Of a stretch of DNA of 64,000 nt, positions 47,486-58,929 are shown piece by piece. Positions within the stretch are counted from its first letter, which is position 1, and each line of letters opens with the position of its first letter. The DNA is from Pseudomonas frederiksbergensis (GTDB lineage Bacteria; Pseudomonadota; Gammaproteobacteria; Pseudomonadales; Pseudomonadaceae). A program made the translations under genes and the position numbers. A model generated the notes under the pieces. It ran no database searches. It saw only the letters and a list, made by a program, of their open reading frames with translations, and was not told the DNA's origin. Location of the stretch: assembly GCF_003732275.1 (NCBI RefSeq), contig NZ_MOBM01000019.1:62001-126000 (forward strand), read 5' to 3'.

Positions 47486-48325
47486 ATGAATTTACCTGCC
47501 CCCATCACGCTGTTCACCCCCAGCTGGCATGCCGAGCTGGAACTCGGCTACGCCCGTTTCGGCGACAGCACACGCCCGGTGCAGCGTCGCCACAAAGGCC
47601 CGCTGCGAGTGCAGAAGCATTTGTACGCCGAAGGCCCCGAGGTGTGTCAGCACATCATCGTCCACCCGCCGGGCGGGATTGCCGGGGGTGATCGGCTGGA
47701 CATCTCGGCCAGCGTCGGCAGGGACGCCTGGGCGCAAATCACCAGCCCCGGCGCCGCCAAGTGGTATCGCGCAGCAGGGCCGGCTTATCAGAAACTCGAC
47801 CTGCGGGTGGCCGCCGGTGCTACGTTGGAGTGGCTGCCGCAAGAGACGATTATCTTCAGCGACGCTCAGGCGGAACTCAGCACCCGTATCGACCTTGAGG
47901 GCGATGCGCGGCTGTTCTACTGGGACGTGGTGGCGCTGGGTCGCCCGGCCAGCGGCGAGCGCTTCGACCTCGGGCATTTTCAGGCGCACCTGGACATCCG
48001 CCGCGACGGCCAGTTGCTCTGGCACGAACGCCAGCGCATTGTCGGGGGTGATAGCTTGCTGGATTCGCCGATAGGCCTGGATGGCCAACCGGTGTTTGCG
48101 ACGTTGCTGGTGACGGGTGAAATTGATAGCGAATTGCTGGAGAAGTGCCGCTCGCTGACCAACGACGTGCATGGAGATCTGACGCAGTTACCGGGGCTTT
48201 TGGTCGCCCGCTGCCTGGCCAGTGAAGCGCTGTTGGCACGTGGTTGGCTGATTGATTTGTGGCGATTGTTGCGCCCGGCATTGCTGGGGCGAGAAGCCGT
48301 CCCACCAAGAATATGGGCCACCTGA
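47486..48325 (+). CDS. ureD: Urease accessory protein UreD
   Basis: 279 residues with [34 protein letters not shown] and [15 protein letters not shown], the conserved UreD/UreH core. UreD joins UreF and UreG to insert nickel in apo-urease. ureE, ureF and ureG are not in this window. It follows urtE by 30 bases. Confidence 0.96.
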   Translation: MNLPAPITLFTPSWHAELELGYARFGDSTRPVQRRHKGPLRVQKHLYAEGPEVCQHIIVHPPGGIAGGDRLDISASVGRDAWAQITSPGAAKWYRAAGPAYQKLDLRVAAGATLEWLPQETIIFSDAQAELSTRIDLEGDARLFYWDVVALGRPASGERFDLGHFQAHLDIRRDGQLLWHERQRIVGGDSLLDSPIGLDGQPVFATLLVTGEIDSELLEKCRSLTNDVHGDLTQLPGLLVARCLASEALLARGWLIDLWRLLRPALLGREAVPPRIWAT

Positions 48326-48337
48326 ATGATGCTTTTA

Positions 48338-48427
48338 TGTGGGAGCGAGCCTGCTCGCGATGGCGATCGCACAGTCAACATCTTCGCTGGATGTGATGAC
48401 CTCATCGCGAGCAGGCTCGCTCCCACA
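48338..48427. repeat. REPIN-like inverted repeat between ureD and ureA
   Basis: TGTGGGAGCGAGCCTGCTCG at 48338 is matched by its complement ending at 48427. Confidence 0.92.
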
Positions 48428-48483
48428 GGTAACTCGTTCACAAATCCGAATACCTTTTTATCTGCCCAGATGGATTCCAAACG

Positions 48484-48786
48484 ATGGACCTGACCCCACG
48501 CGAAAAAGACAAGCTGCTGATCTTCACCGCCGGCCTCGTGGCCGAGCGACGTTTGGCTCGCGGCGTGAAACTCAATTACCCGGAGGCCATGGCCTATATT
48601 TCCGCGGCGCTGCTCGAAGGCGCGCGTGACGGCCAGACCGTGGCCGAGCTGATGCATTACGGCACCACCCTGCTCAGCCGCGAACAAGTGATGGAAGGCA
48701 TCCCGGAAATGATCCCGGAGATCCAGGTCGAAGCGACGTTTCCCGACGGAACCAAACTGGTCACCGTTCACCAACCGATCGCCTGA
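48484..48786 (+). CDS. ureA: Urease gamma subunit
   Basis: 100 residues, the standard length: [40 protein letters not shown], and [20 protein letters not shown] near the end. A structural subunit of the nickel urease that splits urea to ammonia and carbamate. The next gene starts 9 bases later. Confidence 0.98.
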   Translation: MDLTPREKDKLLIFTAGLVAERRLARGVKLNYPEAMAYISAALLEGARDGQTVAELMHYGTTLLSREQVMEGIPEMIPEIQVEATFPDGTKLVTVHQPIA

Positions 48787-48795
48787 GGCCGCGCC

Positions 48796-49867
<1,072 letters not shown>

Positions 49868-49868
<1 letters not shown>

Positions 49869-50176
49869 TGATTCCCGGTGAATACCAGATCCAGCCCGGC
49901 GACATCGAACTCAACGTCGGCCGCCGCACCCTCAGCTTGAAGGTGGCCAACAGCGGTGACCGGCCGATCCAGGTCGGCTCGCATTATCACTTCTTCGAAA
50001 CCAACGACGCCCTGACCTTCGACCGCGCCGCCAGCCGCGGCATGCGCCTGAACATCCCCGCCGGCACCGCCGTGCGCTTCGAACCGGGGCAGAGCCGCGA
50101 GGTCGAGCTGGTGGACCTGGCCGGCCATCGCCGGGTGTTCGGCTTTGCCGGGCGGATCATGGGTGATCTCGACTGA
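49868..50176 (+). CDS. ureB: Urease beta subunit
   Basis: 102 residues from the ATG at 49868, which shares its A with the stop of the acetyltransferase (TGATG). [20 protein letters not shown], then [20 protein letters not shown] and [11 protein letters not shown] at the end, the standard UreB pattern. Confidence 0.97.
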
Positions 50177-50185
50177 CACCGTCCC

Positions 50186-50317
50186 TGTGGCGAGGGGGCT
50201 TGCCCCCGTTCGGCCGCGCAGCGGTCGCAAACCAGCCACCTCGGTTTATCAGGTAAAGCGCATCAGTCAATTTGCGAGCGCTTCGCACTCGAACGGGGGC
50301 AAGCCCCCTCGCCACAA
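50186..50317. repeat. Long inverted repeat between ureB and ureC (GTGGCGAGGGGGCTTGCCCCC type)
   Basis: TGTGGCGAGGGGGCTTGCCC at 50186 is matched by GGGCAAGCCCCCTCGCCACA ending near 50317. Same family as 11224-11361. It separates ureB from ureC by more than is usual, though they are likely still co-transcribed. Confidence 0.9.
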
Positions 50318-50339
50318 TAGATTTGTGCAAGGAATTCCA

Positions 50340-52040
50340 ATGAAGATCTCCCGTCAGGCCTACGCCGACATGTTCGGCCCCACCGTCGGTGACAAGGTCC
50401 GTCTGGCCGACACCGAGCTGTGGATCGAAGTGGAGCAGGACTTCACCACCTACGGCGAAGAAGTGAAATTTGGCGGTGGCAAAGTCATTCGCGACGGCCA
50501 GGGCCAAAGCCAATTGCTAGCCGCGGAAGTGGTCGACACCCTGATCACCAACGCGCTGATCATCGACCACTGGGGCATCGTCAAGGCCGACGTCGGCCTC
50601 AAGGACGGGCGCATCGCGGCCATCGGCAAGGCCGGCAACCCGGACATCCAGCCCAACGTCACCATCGCGGTTGGCGCCAGCACCGAAGTGATCGCCGGTG
50701 AAGGCATGATCCTCACCGCCGGCGGCATCGATACCCATATTCACTTCATCTGCCCGCAGCAGATCGAAGAGGCGTTGATGAGCGGCGTCACCACCATGAT
50801 CGGCGGCGGCACCGGGCCGGCCACCGGTACCAACGCCACCACCTGCACCTCCGGGCCATGGCACCTGGCGCGCATGCTTCAGGCCGCCGATGCCTTCCCG
50901 ATGAACATCGGCTTCACCGGCAAGGGCAACGCCAGCCTGCCGGAACCGCTGATCGAGCAGGTCAAGGCCGGCGCCATCGGCCTCAAGCTGCACGAAGACT
51001 GGGGCACCACCCCGGCGAGTATCGACAACTGCCTGAACGTCGCCGATCAGTACGACGTGCAAGTGGCGATTCATACCGACACCCTCAACGAGTCGGGCTT
51101 CGTCGAAACCACCCTTGCCGCCTTCAAGGGCCGCACCATCCACACCTACCACACTGAAGGTGCCGGTGGCGGTCATGCCCCGGACATCATCAAGGCCTGC
51201 GGTTTCGCCAACGTGCTGCCGAGCTCGACCAACCCGACCCGGCCGTTCACCCGCAACACCATCGACGAACACCTCGACATGCTGATGGTCTGCCACCACC
51301 TGGACCCGAGCATTGCCGAAGACGTGGCCTTCGCCGAAAGCCGCATTCGCCGCGAAACCATCGCCGCCGAAGACATCCTCCACGACCTGGGCGCCTTCTC
51401 GATGATCAGCTCCGACAGTCAGGCCATGGGCCGCGTCGGCGAAGTCATCACGCGCACGTGGCAGACCGCCGACAAAATGAAAAAGCAGCGCGGCCCGCTA
51501 CCCGCTGATGGCGAAGGTAACGACAACTTCCGCGCCAAACGCTATATCGCCAAATACACCATCAACCCGGCGATCACCCACGGCATCAGCCATGAAGTGG
51601 GCTCGGTGGAAGTGGGTAAATGGGCCGATCTGGTGCTCTGGCGCCCGGCGTTTTTCGGTGTCAAACCGACGCTGATCCTCAAGGGTGGCGCCATTGCGGC
51701 CAGCCTGATGGGTGATGCCAACGCTTCGATCCCGACGCCGCAACCGGTGCACTACCGCCCGATGTTCGCCAGTTATGGCGGCTCGTTGCACGCCACCAGC
51801 CTGACATTCATCAGCCGGGCGGCGCAGGAGGCCGGGTTGCCCGAAGCTTTGGGCCTGAAAAAGAAAATCGCCGTGGTCAAAGGCTGTCGCGACGTGCAGA
51901 AAACCGACCTGATCCACAACGATTACCTGCCAAACATCGATGTCGATCCGCAAACCTATCAGGTCAAGGCTGACGGTGAATTGCTGTGGTGTGAGCCAGC
52001 GGAAACCTTGCCAATGGCCCAGCGCTATTTCCTGTTCTGA
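50340..52040 (+). CDS. ureC: Urease alpha subunit (catalytic)
   Basis: 566 residues from the ATG at 50340 with AAGGA upstream; the longer in-frame reading runs through the repeat. Nickel and catalytic residues are all present: H133 and H135 (DTHIHF), the carbamylated lysine K216 (GLKLHEDWG), C318 and H319 in the mobile flap (VCHHLDPS), and D359 (SSDSQAMGR). A complete, probably active enzyme that needs UreDEFG for metal loading. Confidence 0.98.
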   Translation: MKISRQAYADMFGPTVGDKVRLADTELWIEVEQDFTTYGEEVKFGGGKVIRDGQGQSQLLAAEVVDTLITNALIIDHWGIVKADVGLKDGRIAAIGKAGNPDIQPNVTIAVGASTEVIAGEGMILTAGGIDTHIHFICPQQIEEALMSGVTTMIGGGTGPATGTNATTCTSGPWHLARMLQAADAFPMNIGFTGKGNASLPEPLIEQVKAGAIGLKLHEDWGTTPASIDNCLNVADQYDVQVAIHTDTLNESGFVETTLAAFKGRTIHTYHTEGAGGGHAPDIIKACGFANVLPSSTNPTRPFTRNTIDEHLDMLMVCHHLDPSIAEDVAFAESRIRRETIAAEDILHDLGAFSMISSDSQAMGRVGEVITRTWQTADKMKKQRGPLPADGEGNDNFRAKRYIAKYTINPAITHGISHEVGSVEVGKWADLVLWRPAFFGVKPTLILKGGAIAASLMGDANASIPTPQPVHYRPMFASYGGSLHATSLTFISRAAQEAGLPEALGLKKKIAVVKGCRDVQKTDLIHNDYLPNIDVDPQTYQVKADGELLWCEPAETLPMAQRYFLF

Positions 52041-52049
52041 GAATGAAAG

Positions 52050-52078
52050 AAGCCCCGGACGCCAGGCGTTCGGGGCTT
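52050..52078. terminator. Bidirectional terminator between ureC and the NEL gene
   Basis: AAGCCCCG (52050) pairs with CGGGGCTT (52071). It lies between the convergent ureC and the leftward gene ending at 52084; the reverse strand continues CTTTCATTC, which is T-rich. Confidence 0.82.
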
Positions 52079-52083
52079 GCGGA

Positions 52084-55000
52084 TCAGCTACCGATGCTGG
52101 TGTTCACCTTGTCCAGTCTGGCTCGGTCCAGAGCCTGCCGGGTCAAGGTTTTTTCAAGATCCTTGATGGCCTGGAACACCTCTTCATCTTCAGCGTTTTC
52201 CAGCCTCAGCTTGAGGGCATCGAATTCCTGGCGATAGGTTGTTTCCATGAAGGTTTGCCAGATCGGTTGCTCCAGAATCCGCTCGGTCAGCAAGTCGCCT
52301 TCTTCCAGAGCCAACACACGTTGACAGGCCGCCTCGATCATCTCCTTGCTCACCCTGGAAATAGCTCGAAACTGCATGCCTCGCGCCTGCCATGGCAGAT
52401 CCAGGCGTTCCGCCAGATCCGTCATGTAGGCCAGATGCACCTCGACTTCATCGATGGTTCCACCTTCAGTGCCGGGGCGATAAAAGGTTTCTCCGGCCCG
52501 CAAGCGTTCAGCGACACGCTCGCGGGCAATCCTGCCCAGTTCGTCCAGACGCGCCTTGCCCCTCGCCAGTTGCAGCAACTCGGCTTCCACCAGCCCCGGA
52601 TTGGCCAATCCATGGGCCTCGTGCACTAATACTTCGACGCCCATCGCATTGAACAACTGAGTACCGCCATCAGCACAGTTGGTGGTGCTGGTCGCCTCGG
52701 CAAAAAGCTTCTCACGCAGTTCCGTGTTCTCAGCCATGGCCTCGAGCATGCGCCACACTTTGGCGGTGAGTTCGGTACGATAGCTTTTGTTGTCGGCCCT
52801 GAAATCATAGGACTCGGTCAACCGCCGGATTTCATTGAAAAACGGCACCGAGCCATGCTCGTCTTCAACGTTGTCCCAGATTTCCTGTTTGGCATTCCAC
52901 TCTGCGTTGCTCAGTCCTTCTCCCCATTCGGAGCTGTCGAGTACGCCGCGTGGGGGATAGGCGCGATCAGGGTCCAGGCCGAGCGATTCGATGTACGTGC
53001 GCACCTGCTCAAGGTTCTCGGGCGAAATCCAGCTCTCCTCACGGGTAAAGAATGTGCGCGCCAGCAATTCCGCGCGGAAGGAACCGGGCGCCACTTCGGG
53101 AATTTGCGTAAGCACGTTGAACTCAAGGTTCAGATAAATGTTGCGCGGGCGATTACGGCCAAGATAGCCCGTGGGCCAGGTATCAAGCTGGCCATGGTCA
53201 AGGGTAACCGCCTGCAACCTGGGCATACGACTGACATCAGGCGGCAAGCGCAACGGGTTGTTATTCAGACGTAACAGGCGCAAGCGGGTCAGTCCTCTGA
53301 GGTGGGCGATCCCCTCGCTGTCCAGGGAGATGTTGTTGTCGCTGAGCACCAGATGAGTCAGCCAGCGCATGTTGCCGATCTCTTGGGGAAATGAGGTCAA
53401 ACTGTTTTGCGGCATGTTCAAGTGCCGCAATTGCCGGAATGGCCGCAGGAATCCGACCTGCGCATTACTCAGCCCTGTATTGTTCAGGTGGAGTTCGGTG
53501 ACGTGATCAAAACTGCCCGACAATTCAGGCATCGTCGGCAAATGCCTGTCCAGAGGGAAACCATCCAGATTCAGTGCCTGCGGCGCCACGATGCCTGGTG
53601 CCTCGACGCCCGCGGGGCCGGTGCGCTGCCAGCAGCGGCAGAGCTTCGCGTAGATGGCGTTTCTGGAGTTCCATTCCGAGACGCCTTCGGGCGTAAGACG
53701 CCAAGCCTGGGTGGGCCGGTTGAGCCATCGGCTCATGGATTCATTGAAGCGGTCGAACTCGGTTTCCAGCGCAGTCAGTCGCTCGTCGGCCCACTCACCA
53801 AAATCGTTCAGCAGCGCTTGTACCTGGCTGTCATCCAGGCCTGGATAGAGTGATCTTGTGCGAATTCGCAAAAGATCCGGATCTGGCGAGCGCACCCTGT
53901 AAGTGCGCATTCCGCCACGTAAACGCATAATCTGCGGGTCGTAAGCGGGCTTGCGTATCGGGTGATCCAGCAAAGTTTTCGAGAATGTGTCGTGTGCCAG
54001 CGGCGTTTGCTTGACCGCCTGATGCAGCTGGGCTCCCTGATTGATTTCGTACCCCAGCGTTTTGCGGCCGGCATCGGGCAAGGCATGCAGCAATGCTCCG
54101 TACAGATCGTCAGCTCCATGTAGATGTGTACCCTCATTGTCGTAAGCGTCATAGCGCCCGTCCTCGCGCAATACCAACACCTTGCGCACCGAGGCATCGA
54201 GCGGACCAACGCTGTCATGCAGCGCACCGGTGAAGGAGAACTGGCGGACTTCAATGCGCATATCCTTTGGCCATTTCGGCCAGTTTTCCAGGGTATGCAG
54301 CGCCAGCCGAGGGGTATCGGCATTACTCAATTCGTCTAGATAAAGCCCTTCATAGGCGCGACTCAAACGCAAGCCGAACACCGACGATCGCGCCATTTCG
54401 CGCAAACGCAACGGGATCCGTCGGTCCTGGGTCAATTTCAACAACTCGGCTTCAGCGGCATCGTTCAGCAGGGCTTGCGCGGTGGCGTTCGACAGGTCCG
54501 GAAAATCCCGTTGCAGCAGGTTTATCCGCGCATCGCCAGTGATTTCCCGGGCCTCGTACAACGTATCGAACAGCTTTTTTTTGCTGCCTCGCGCCTGGTG
54601 GGCGATGCGTTTTTGCAGTTCGGCAATACGTGCCAGGCGTTCTTTGGGGACTTCACTGCCGAACCAGTCCTGCAACTGCGCCTCGCTGAGCGCGTCAACC
54701 ACCCGTGCAGGCAGGCGGCCTTCGCAAACATCAGCCCGGGACACGTTGAGGGTATTTTCTGGCGCAGCCTCGGCCGCACCGAAACTCAGTGACGGTCGGC
54801 CCGAAGCGGCATCAGCTTCCAGCACCAGGGCCCTGGATTCCGGCCAGCCATGTAATGCAGTCACAAACCCCGTCACTTTCTCCGACAGCTCCTGCGGCAC
54901 CTGGCCATTGAGGATCTGCGTACTCAGCTTGTCGGCGTCCGCGCAGGCCTTGAACCGCTTCAGCGTGTCCATGAGCAAGGGAGCCGGTGGATCATTTTCG

Positions 55001-57171
55001 ACGTGCATGCGACGTAGCACGCCTTCGTCGACACCGCTGACCTGTCGGACCTGATCCAGCACTTCGTCACTGAGCCCATCCACTGATGGACCGAGGCGCC
55101 GCAACAGCTTGCCCTTGTCCCATTCGATCGGTTGTTCGAACTCCGTGTGCCAGGCGCCAGCACCGTTGTGTTCGATGTTCAGCTGATAGGCATCTGGCCG
55201 CTTGGGATGTTGCAGTCGAGGCTGCCCAGTGAGCGGATCCTCCTTGAGCACGAATTGCTTGTCCTCGAGCGGCAGCACTTTGCGCCCGTCATGCTCGATG
55301 ACGCCGAGGTCATCGGGTGTTATGGTTTCGGGCAGCGTCAGGCGGTGCTCGTAAGGCGCATGATCGGGTTTGATCAGACGCGTTTTTCCACTGGGCAGTT
55401 CCACCGGTTTAAGGTTGTCTATCAGGGGTGATGGCCTGATCGGCGTGGGGCTTTTGGGCAGCACATGCCCCATAGACATCAGGGCCAGTTGCGCACTGTT
55501 GATCAGCACGCTGTTGATGTGCGCCGCGCCCTCTTCGACGTCACCCTTGCTCCAGTCTTCGATACCCTCGACCAGCTCCGCCAGCAATTGCGCGGCCATC
55601 AGGCCCAGCATGGCCGGCCCCAACACAGGCACCAACATTGCGCCAAAGTTGAACACATTCCAGGCGATATCCAGATAGCCGCTCAGGCGTTTCCAGCGTG
55701 CGTTGGCGTCTTCGTCATCGGTCGGCACCGCGATCAATCGGGCATCGGCGATGGCTTTGTCGCGACGCTCACGAAACAGACGATCCCACAGGTCGTCGCT
55801 GATCAGATGAGTAACAGGTTCCGCATCAGGGTTTTCCACCGGCGTTTCTCGCCACCATGGCCCCATGTCGAGCGGTTCGCGCTGTTGCCAGGTGATGGTC
55901 TTGAGCCGTTCATTGACCCGGCTGAAAAAAATCGCCTTGTCTTTCTGTGCGACAAAACGACTGAAAAAACGCTGATAGTCATTTTCACGCAGTTGGCCGA
56001 TCAGCGTTTTCATGAAGTCGGTGAGCGAGGCATATTCCTTCAGCGGATGATCCGGGTCATCCGGTACCCAGGCGATCAAATGCCCGCCCAGCCGATTCTG
56101 ACTGTAGATTTCGTCCTTGCGCAGCATCTCTTCCACCACACCTTTCGGGCCGTTGGCGAAAAAAGCCTTGAGCATGCGAAAGGTATCGAAGCCATCGGGC
56201 AGCGAGGACGTTGCCCGTCGGGAGAAATCCAGCCATTGCTTGCGTGCATCGGGCGTCAGGCCATCAATGGCCTTTTTGACCGCAGTTGGTTCGGCCACTG
56301 CACTGAACAGCACAACGCCGGTCATCCGGCAGCCCATTAGCGATAAACGATGACTTTGCAGCGGACGGCCATACCACTGGATGTCAGATTTTCCGTCGAT
56401 CAGTCCGCCGATCGTTGCGTAACCGTGCAGGCCGATATCGCCCTTGAGATACGCCGTCATCGACGCCAGCTTGAGGACCGCTTTGTCATGGGCGATCGAA
56501 CTGTCCTTGAGCAGGCGAGCGGCATTGGCATCTGCGGGGGTAAGCAATGACTTGATGTGCGCCTGATATTGCCCGCCAATGTCGAGGCGGCGGCACAGCG
56601 CCGCAATTTTTTGCGGGGTGATGACCTTGATCTCGTGCAGGTCGCCACGAAAATCCTTGCGCAACACGGCTGAGCCGCTGCGAAACGCCCCCTCGCGGGT
56701 TTCATCCTCTTCGAAGTTGTGCAGCGCCGCTTCGAGCAGCGTGGAGTGACGGATGGTACTGGCCTGGGTATCGATCACACTGGCGACTTTGTTCGGTACA
56801 TACAGGCGCAATTGCAGGTCATTCGGATTGCCATGCTCGTTGAAGTTCGAGAGCAACATGGTTTTGAGCAACGGCTCGGCAAAGGCCTTGATGTCGTGCT
56901 GCAAATTGCCGAGCAACTCGTCCAGCGGCCCTTGCAGGCGCCAGCGCTCGTCGAAGAGTTGCTTGAGATAGTCGCGATCCATCGGTCGGGCTTTCAGATA
57001 CCAGGCGGGGAACGTCGGCTGTACATCCACCGCCGTCAGGAGTCTGGCCCGTGGTGCTTCGGTAATCACCTTGGGGATCAACTGTTTTATCCGTTGGTGG
57101 TGAACCCCATTGTCTTCCTTTGTTGCCGGACTTGATGGCCCTGCTGGATTGCTTCCTTGCAATTCAGGCAT
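52084..57171 (-). CDS. LRR protein with NEL-type E3 ubiquitin ligase domain (probable effector)
   Basis: 1695 residues, AGGTG 9 bases before the ATG. About 1-1190 is a DUF6543-like N-terminal region with a hydrophobic stretch near 495-540 (FGAMLVPVLGPAMLGLMAAQ). About 1190-1360 is a leucine-rich repeat block (VTELHLNNTGLSNAQVGFLR, LTHLVLSDNNISLDSEGIAH). The C-terminal about 330 residues match the NEL domain of IpaH/SspH-type ligases, with the catalytic cysteine C1499 in the CxD motif NCADGG. NEL proteins transfer ubiquitin to host proteins after type III delivery. No secretion or chaperone genes, and no hrp-box GGAACC upstream, are visible. Substrate and delivery route are unknown. Confidence 0.9.
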   Translation of the reverse strand: MPELQGSNPAGPSSPATKEDNGVHHQRIKQLIPKVITEAPRARLLTAVDVQPTFPAWYLKARPMDRDYLKQLFDERWRLQGPLDELLGNLQHDIKAFAEPLLKTMLLSNFNEHGNPNDLQLRLYVPNKVASVIDTQASTIRHSTLLEAALHNFEEDETREGAFRSGSAVLRKDFRGDLHEIKVITPQKIAALCRRLDIGGQYQAHIKSLLTPADANAARLLKDSSIAHDKAVLKLASMTAYLKGDIGLHGYATIGGLIDGKSDIQWYGRPLQSHRLSLMGCRMTGVVLFSAVAEPTAVKKAIDGLTPDARKQWLDFSRRATSSLPDGFDTFRMLKAFFANGPKGVVEEMLRKDEIYSQNRLGGHLIAWVPDDPDHPLKEYASLTDFMKTLIGQLRENDYQRFFSRFVAQKDKAIFFSRVNERLKTITWQQREPLDMGPWWRETPVENPDAEPVTHLISDDLWDRLFRERRDKAIADARLIAVPTDDEDANARWKRLSGYLDIAWNVFNFGAMLVPVLGPAMLGLMAAQLLAELVEGIEDWSKGDVEEGAAHINSVLINSAQLALMSMGHVLPKSPTPIRPSPLIDNLKPVELPSGKTRLIKPDHAPYEHRLTLPETITPDDLGVIEHDGRKVLPLEDKQFVLKEDPLTGQPRLQHPKRPDAYQLNIEHNGAGAWHTEFEQPIEWDKGKLLRRLGPSVDGLSDEVLDQVRQVSGVDEGVLRRMHVENDPPAPLLMDTLKRFKACADADKLSTQILNGQVPQELSEKVTGFVTALHGWPESRALVLEADAASGRPSLSFGAAEAAPENTLNVSRADVCEGRLPARVVDALSEAQLQDWFGSEVPKERLARIAELQKRIAHQARGSKKKLFDTLYEAREITGDARINLLQRDFPDLSNATAQALLNDAAEAELLKLTQDRRIPLRLREMARSSVFGLRLSRAYEGLYLDELSNADTPRLALHTLENWPKWPKDMRIEVRQFSFTGALHDSVGPLDASVRKVLVLREDGRYDAYDNEGTHLHGADDLYGALLHALPDAGRKTLGYEINQGAQLHQAVKQTPLAHDTFSKTLLDHPIRKPAYDPQIMRLRGGMRTYRVRSPDPDLLRIRTRSLYPGLDDSQVQALLNDFGEWADERLTALETEFDRFNESMSRWLNRPTQAWRLTPEGVSEWNSRNAIYAKLCRCWQRTGPAGVEAPGIVAPQALNLDGFPLDRHLPTMPELSGSFDHVTELHLNNTGLSNAQVGFLRPFRQLRHLNMPQNSLTSFPQEIGNMRWLTHLVLSDNNISLDSEGIAHLRGLTRLRLLRLNNNPLRLPPDVSRMPRLQAVTLDHGQLDTWPTGYLGRNRPRNIYLNLEFNVLTQIPEVAPGSFRAELLARTFFTREESWISPENLEQVRTYIESLGLDPDRAYPPRGVLDSSEWGEGLSNAEWNAKQEIWDNVEDEHGSVPFFNEIRRLTESYDFRADNKSYRTELTAKVWRMLEAMAENTELREKLFAEATSTTNCADGGTQLFNAMGVEVLVHEAHGLANPGLVEAELLQLARGKARLDELGRIARERVAERLRAGETFYRPGTEGGTIDEVEVHLAYMTDLAERLDLPWQARGMQFRAISRVSKEMIEAACQRVLALEEGDLLTERILEQPIWQTFMETTYRQEFDALKLRLENAEDEEVFQAIKDLEKTLTRQALDRARLDKVNTSIGS

Positions 57172-57354
57172 GTCTTGAACACCTTTAAACCATTGATTGG
57201 GGTCCTATGGTCATGCGCTTGCCCTGTGAACAAAAGCGTAAATAATTGTTGGTTGAATGTGCAAAAACAGCCCTGTGCATTCGAAAATCCAGGCGCCGAA
57301 AATATCTATTTACCGCACCACACGGCCACGAATGTGCCTTGCAACATCAGACAA

Positions 57355-57660
57355 TTATTCGACCACCAACCGTCCCAACCGCTGTTTGAGCATGCGGTTT
57401 TCGGCCCGCAGTTGCTGGACTTCTTCCAGCAGGTCCAGCGCCAGGGCGACGCCTTCCCATTCCAGTTCCAGATCGCGCCGCAGCTTGGCGGCGCGCTTGG
57501 CCAGCACCAGTTCATAATCGGTGAAGCGCCATTCCTTGGGCAGTGTCCCCTGCGGTTCAAGGATGCCGTGTTCGACGATCTCGATCACGTGCACGTCCGA
57601 CAGTTCGGTCGCCTCGCAGAATTCTGCCAGGTCCAATAGAACGATCACGGGGTCGCTCAT
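57355..57660 (-). CDS. cbpM: Chaperone modulator CbpM
   Basis: 101 residues with AAGGAG 9 bases before the ATG. Begins VIVLLDLAEFCEATELSDVH and ends in a leucine-rich helix (LLEEVQQLRAENRMLKQRLG), a MerR-like fold. CbpM binds the J domain of CbpA and inhibits its DnaK co-chaperone and DNA-binding activities. It lies 24 bases after cbpA. Confidence 0.93.
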   Translation of the reverse strand: MSDPVIVLLDLAEFCEATELSDVHVIEIVEHGILEPQGTLPKEWRFTDYELVLAKRAAKLRRDLELEWEGVALALDLLEEVQQLRAENRMLKQRLGRLVVE

Positions 57661-57684
57661 GATTGGCTACTCCTTATCTCAAAA

Positions 57685-58632
57685 TCAAAAATTCTCTCGC
57701 GGATCGAAAGCGGCTTTTTTTGCCAGCTCCTCCCACAGTTCTTTGACGTCATGGTCGAGTTTTTTCGGCATTACTGCCTTGAGCTGCACGAACAGGTAGC
57801 CACGGTGACCGGCCTTGTGCAGCAAGCCGTGGCCCTTGGCGCGCATGCGCTGGCCATTCTGGCTGCCGGCCGGGACCTTGAGGTTGATCTTGCCGGTCAG
57901 GGTCGGCACCGCGACTTCGGTCCCCAGCGCCAGCTCCCACGGTGCCAGCGGCAAGGTGATGATCAGGTTCTCGCCTTCGACGTCGAATTTGGGGTGCGGT
58001 GCAAAACGGATGGTCAGGTACAGGTCGCCATTGGCCCCGCCACCGATGCCCGGAGCGCCCTGGCCCTTGAGGCGGATGCGCTCGCCGTCGGTCACGCCGG
58101 CGGGGATCTTCACGTTCAGGCTTTTGCTGGTGTTGCTGACATGCTGGCCGGCAGCGTTGTAATGCGGCACCTGGAAGCTGACCTTCTTCGATTCGGTCGA
58201 GAGGGTTTCTTCCAGAAAAACCGGTAATTCCATTTCCACGTCTTGCCCTCGACGCCCGGCACTTCGGCCCGACCGCCCACCACCATCGAAACCCGGACCA
58301 CGGTTGCCGAAAATCGAACTGAAGAAGTCCGAGAAATCGCCCGTGTCCTGACCACCACCACCGAAACCACCGCGGCTCTGCCAACCCGGTGGGCCCTGAA
58401 AGGGCTGACCGTGGTGGCCGTATTTGCGCAAGTCGTCGTATTCGGCGCGCTTGTCGGCGCTTTTCAGCGCTTCATAGGCTTCCGAAGCGTCCTTGAATTT
58501 GGCCTCGGCGTCCTTTTCCTTGCTGACATCGGGGTGGTATTTGCGCGCCAGCTTTCGATAGGCGGCCTTGATCGCCTTATCGTCCGCGGTCGGCTCCACA
58601 CCGAGAATCTTGTAATAGTCTTTGAAGTCCAT
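57685..58632 (-). CDS. cbpA: DnaJ-class co-chaperone CbpA
   Basis: 315 residues from the ATG at 58632 ([20 protein letters not shown]); a start at 58647 is possible. J domain with the HPD triad (KYHPDVS), a Gly/Phe-rich linker (about 75-125), then the two C-terminal substrate-binding domains ([29 protein letters not shown]). No zinc finger, as expected for CbpA as opposed to DnaJ. It works with DnaK and is regulated by the next gene, cbpM. Confidence 0.95.
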   Translation of the reverse strand: MDFKDYYKILGVEPTADDKAIKAAYRKLARKYHPDVSKEKDAEAKFKDASEAYEALKSADKRAEYDDLRKYGHHGQPFQGPPGWQSRGGFGGGGQDTGDFSDFFSSIFGNRGPGFDGGGRSGRSAGRRGQDVEMELPVFLEETLSTESKKVSFQVPHYNAAGQHVSNTSKSLNVKIPAGVTDGERIRLKGQGAPGIGGGANGDLYLTIRFAPHPKFDVEGENLIITLPLAPWELALGTEVAVPTLTGKINLKVPAGSQNGQRMRAKGHGLLHKAGHRGYLFVQLKAVMPKKLDHDVKELWEELAKKAAFDPRENF

Positions 58633-58929
58633 CGAGGGAATCACCATCCATTATCGAAATCGCGCAGCCAGGCACAGCATGCTCTTGTTTGCAGCGTTTG
58701 GATTGACCGATCTCAAAGTTGTGACCGGGCAGCGCATCAGAAGTTTATCGGCAGCAGGGCGCGGTTCTTGCAGTCGCCCCAAGGGTTGCCAAGTTTATGC
58801 AGGGGAGTTTGGGGGTGATTGGGCATCTTTCAAGCGCTGAACGCTGCGATTTAACGGATAGTCGGCCTTCGAATCTTCGCCGCACTGACATACACTGCGC
58901 GGCCGTTTTTTAACCGGAACTTGAAAGAC

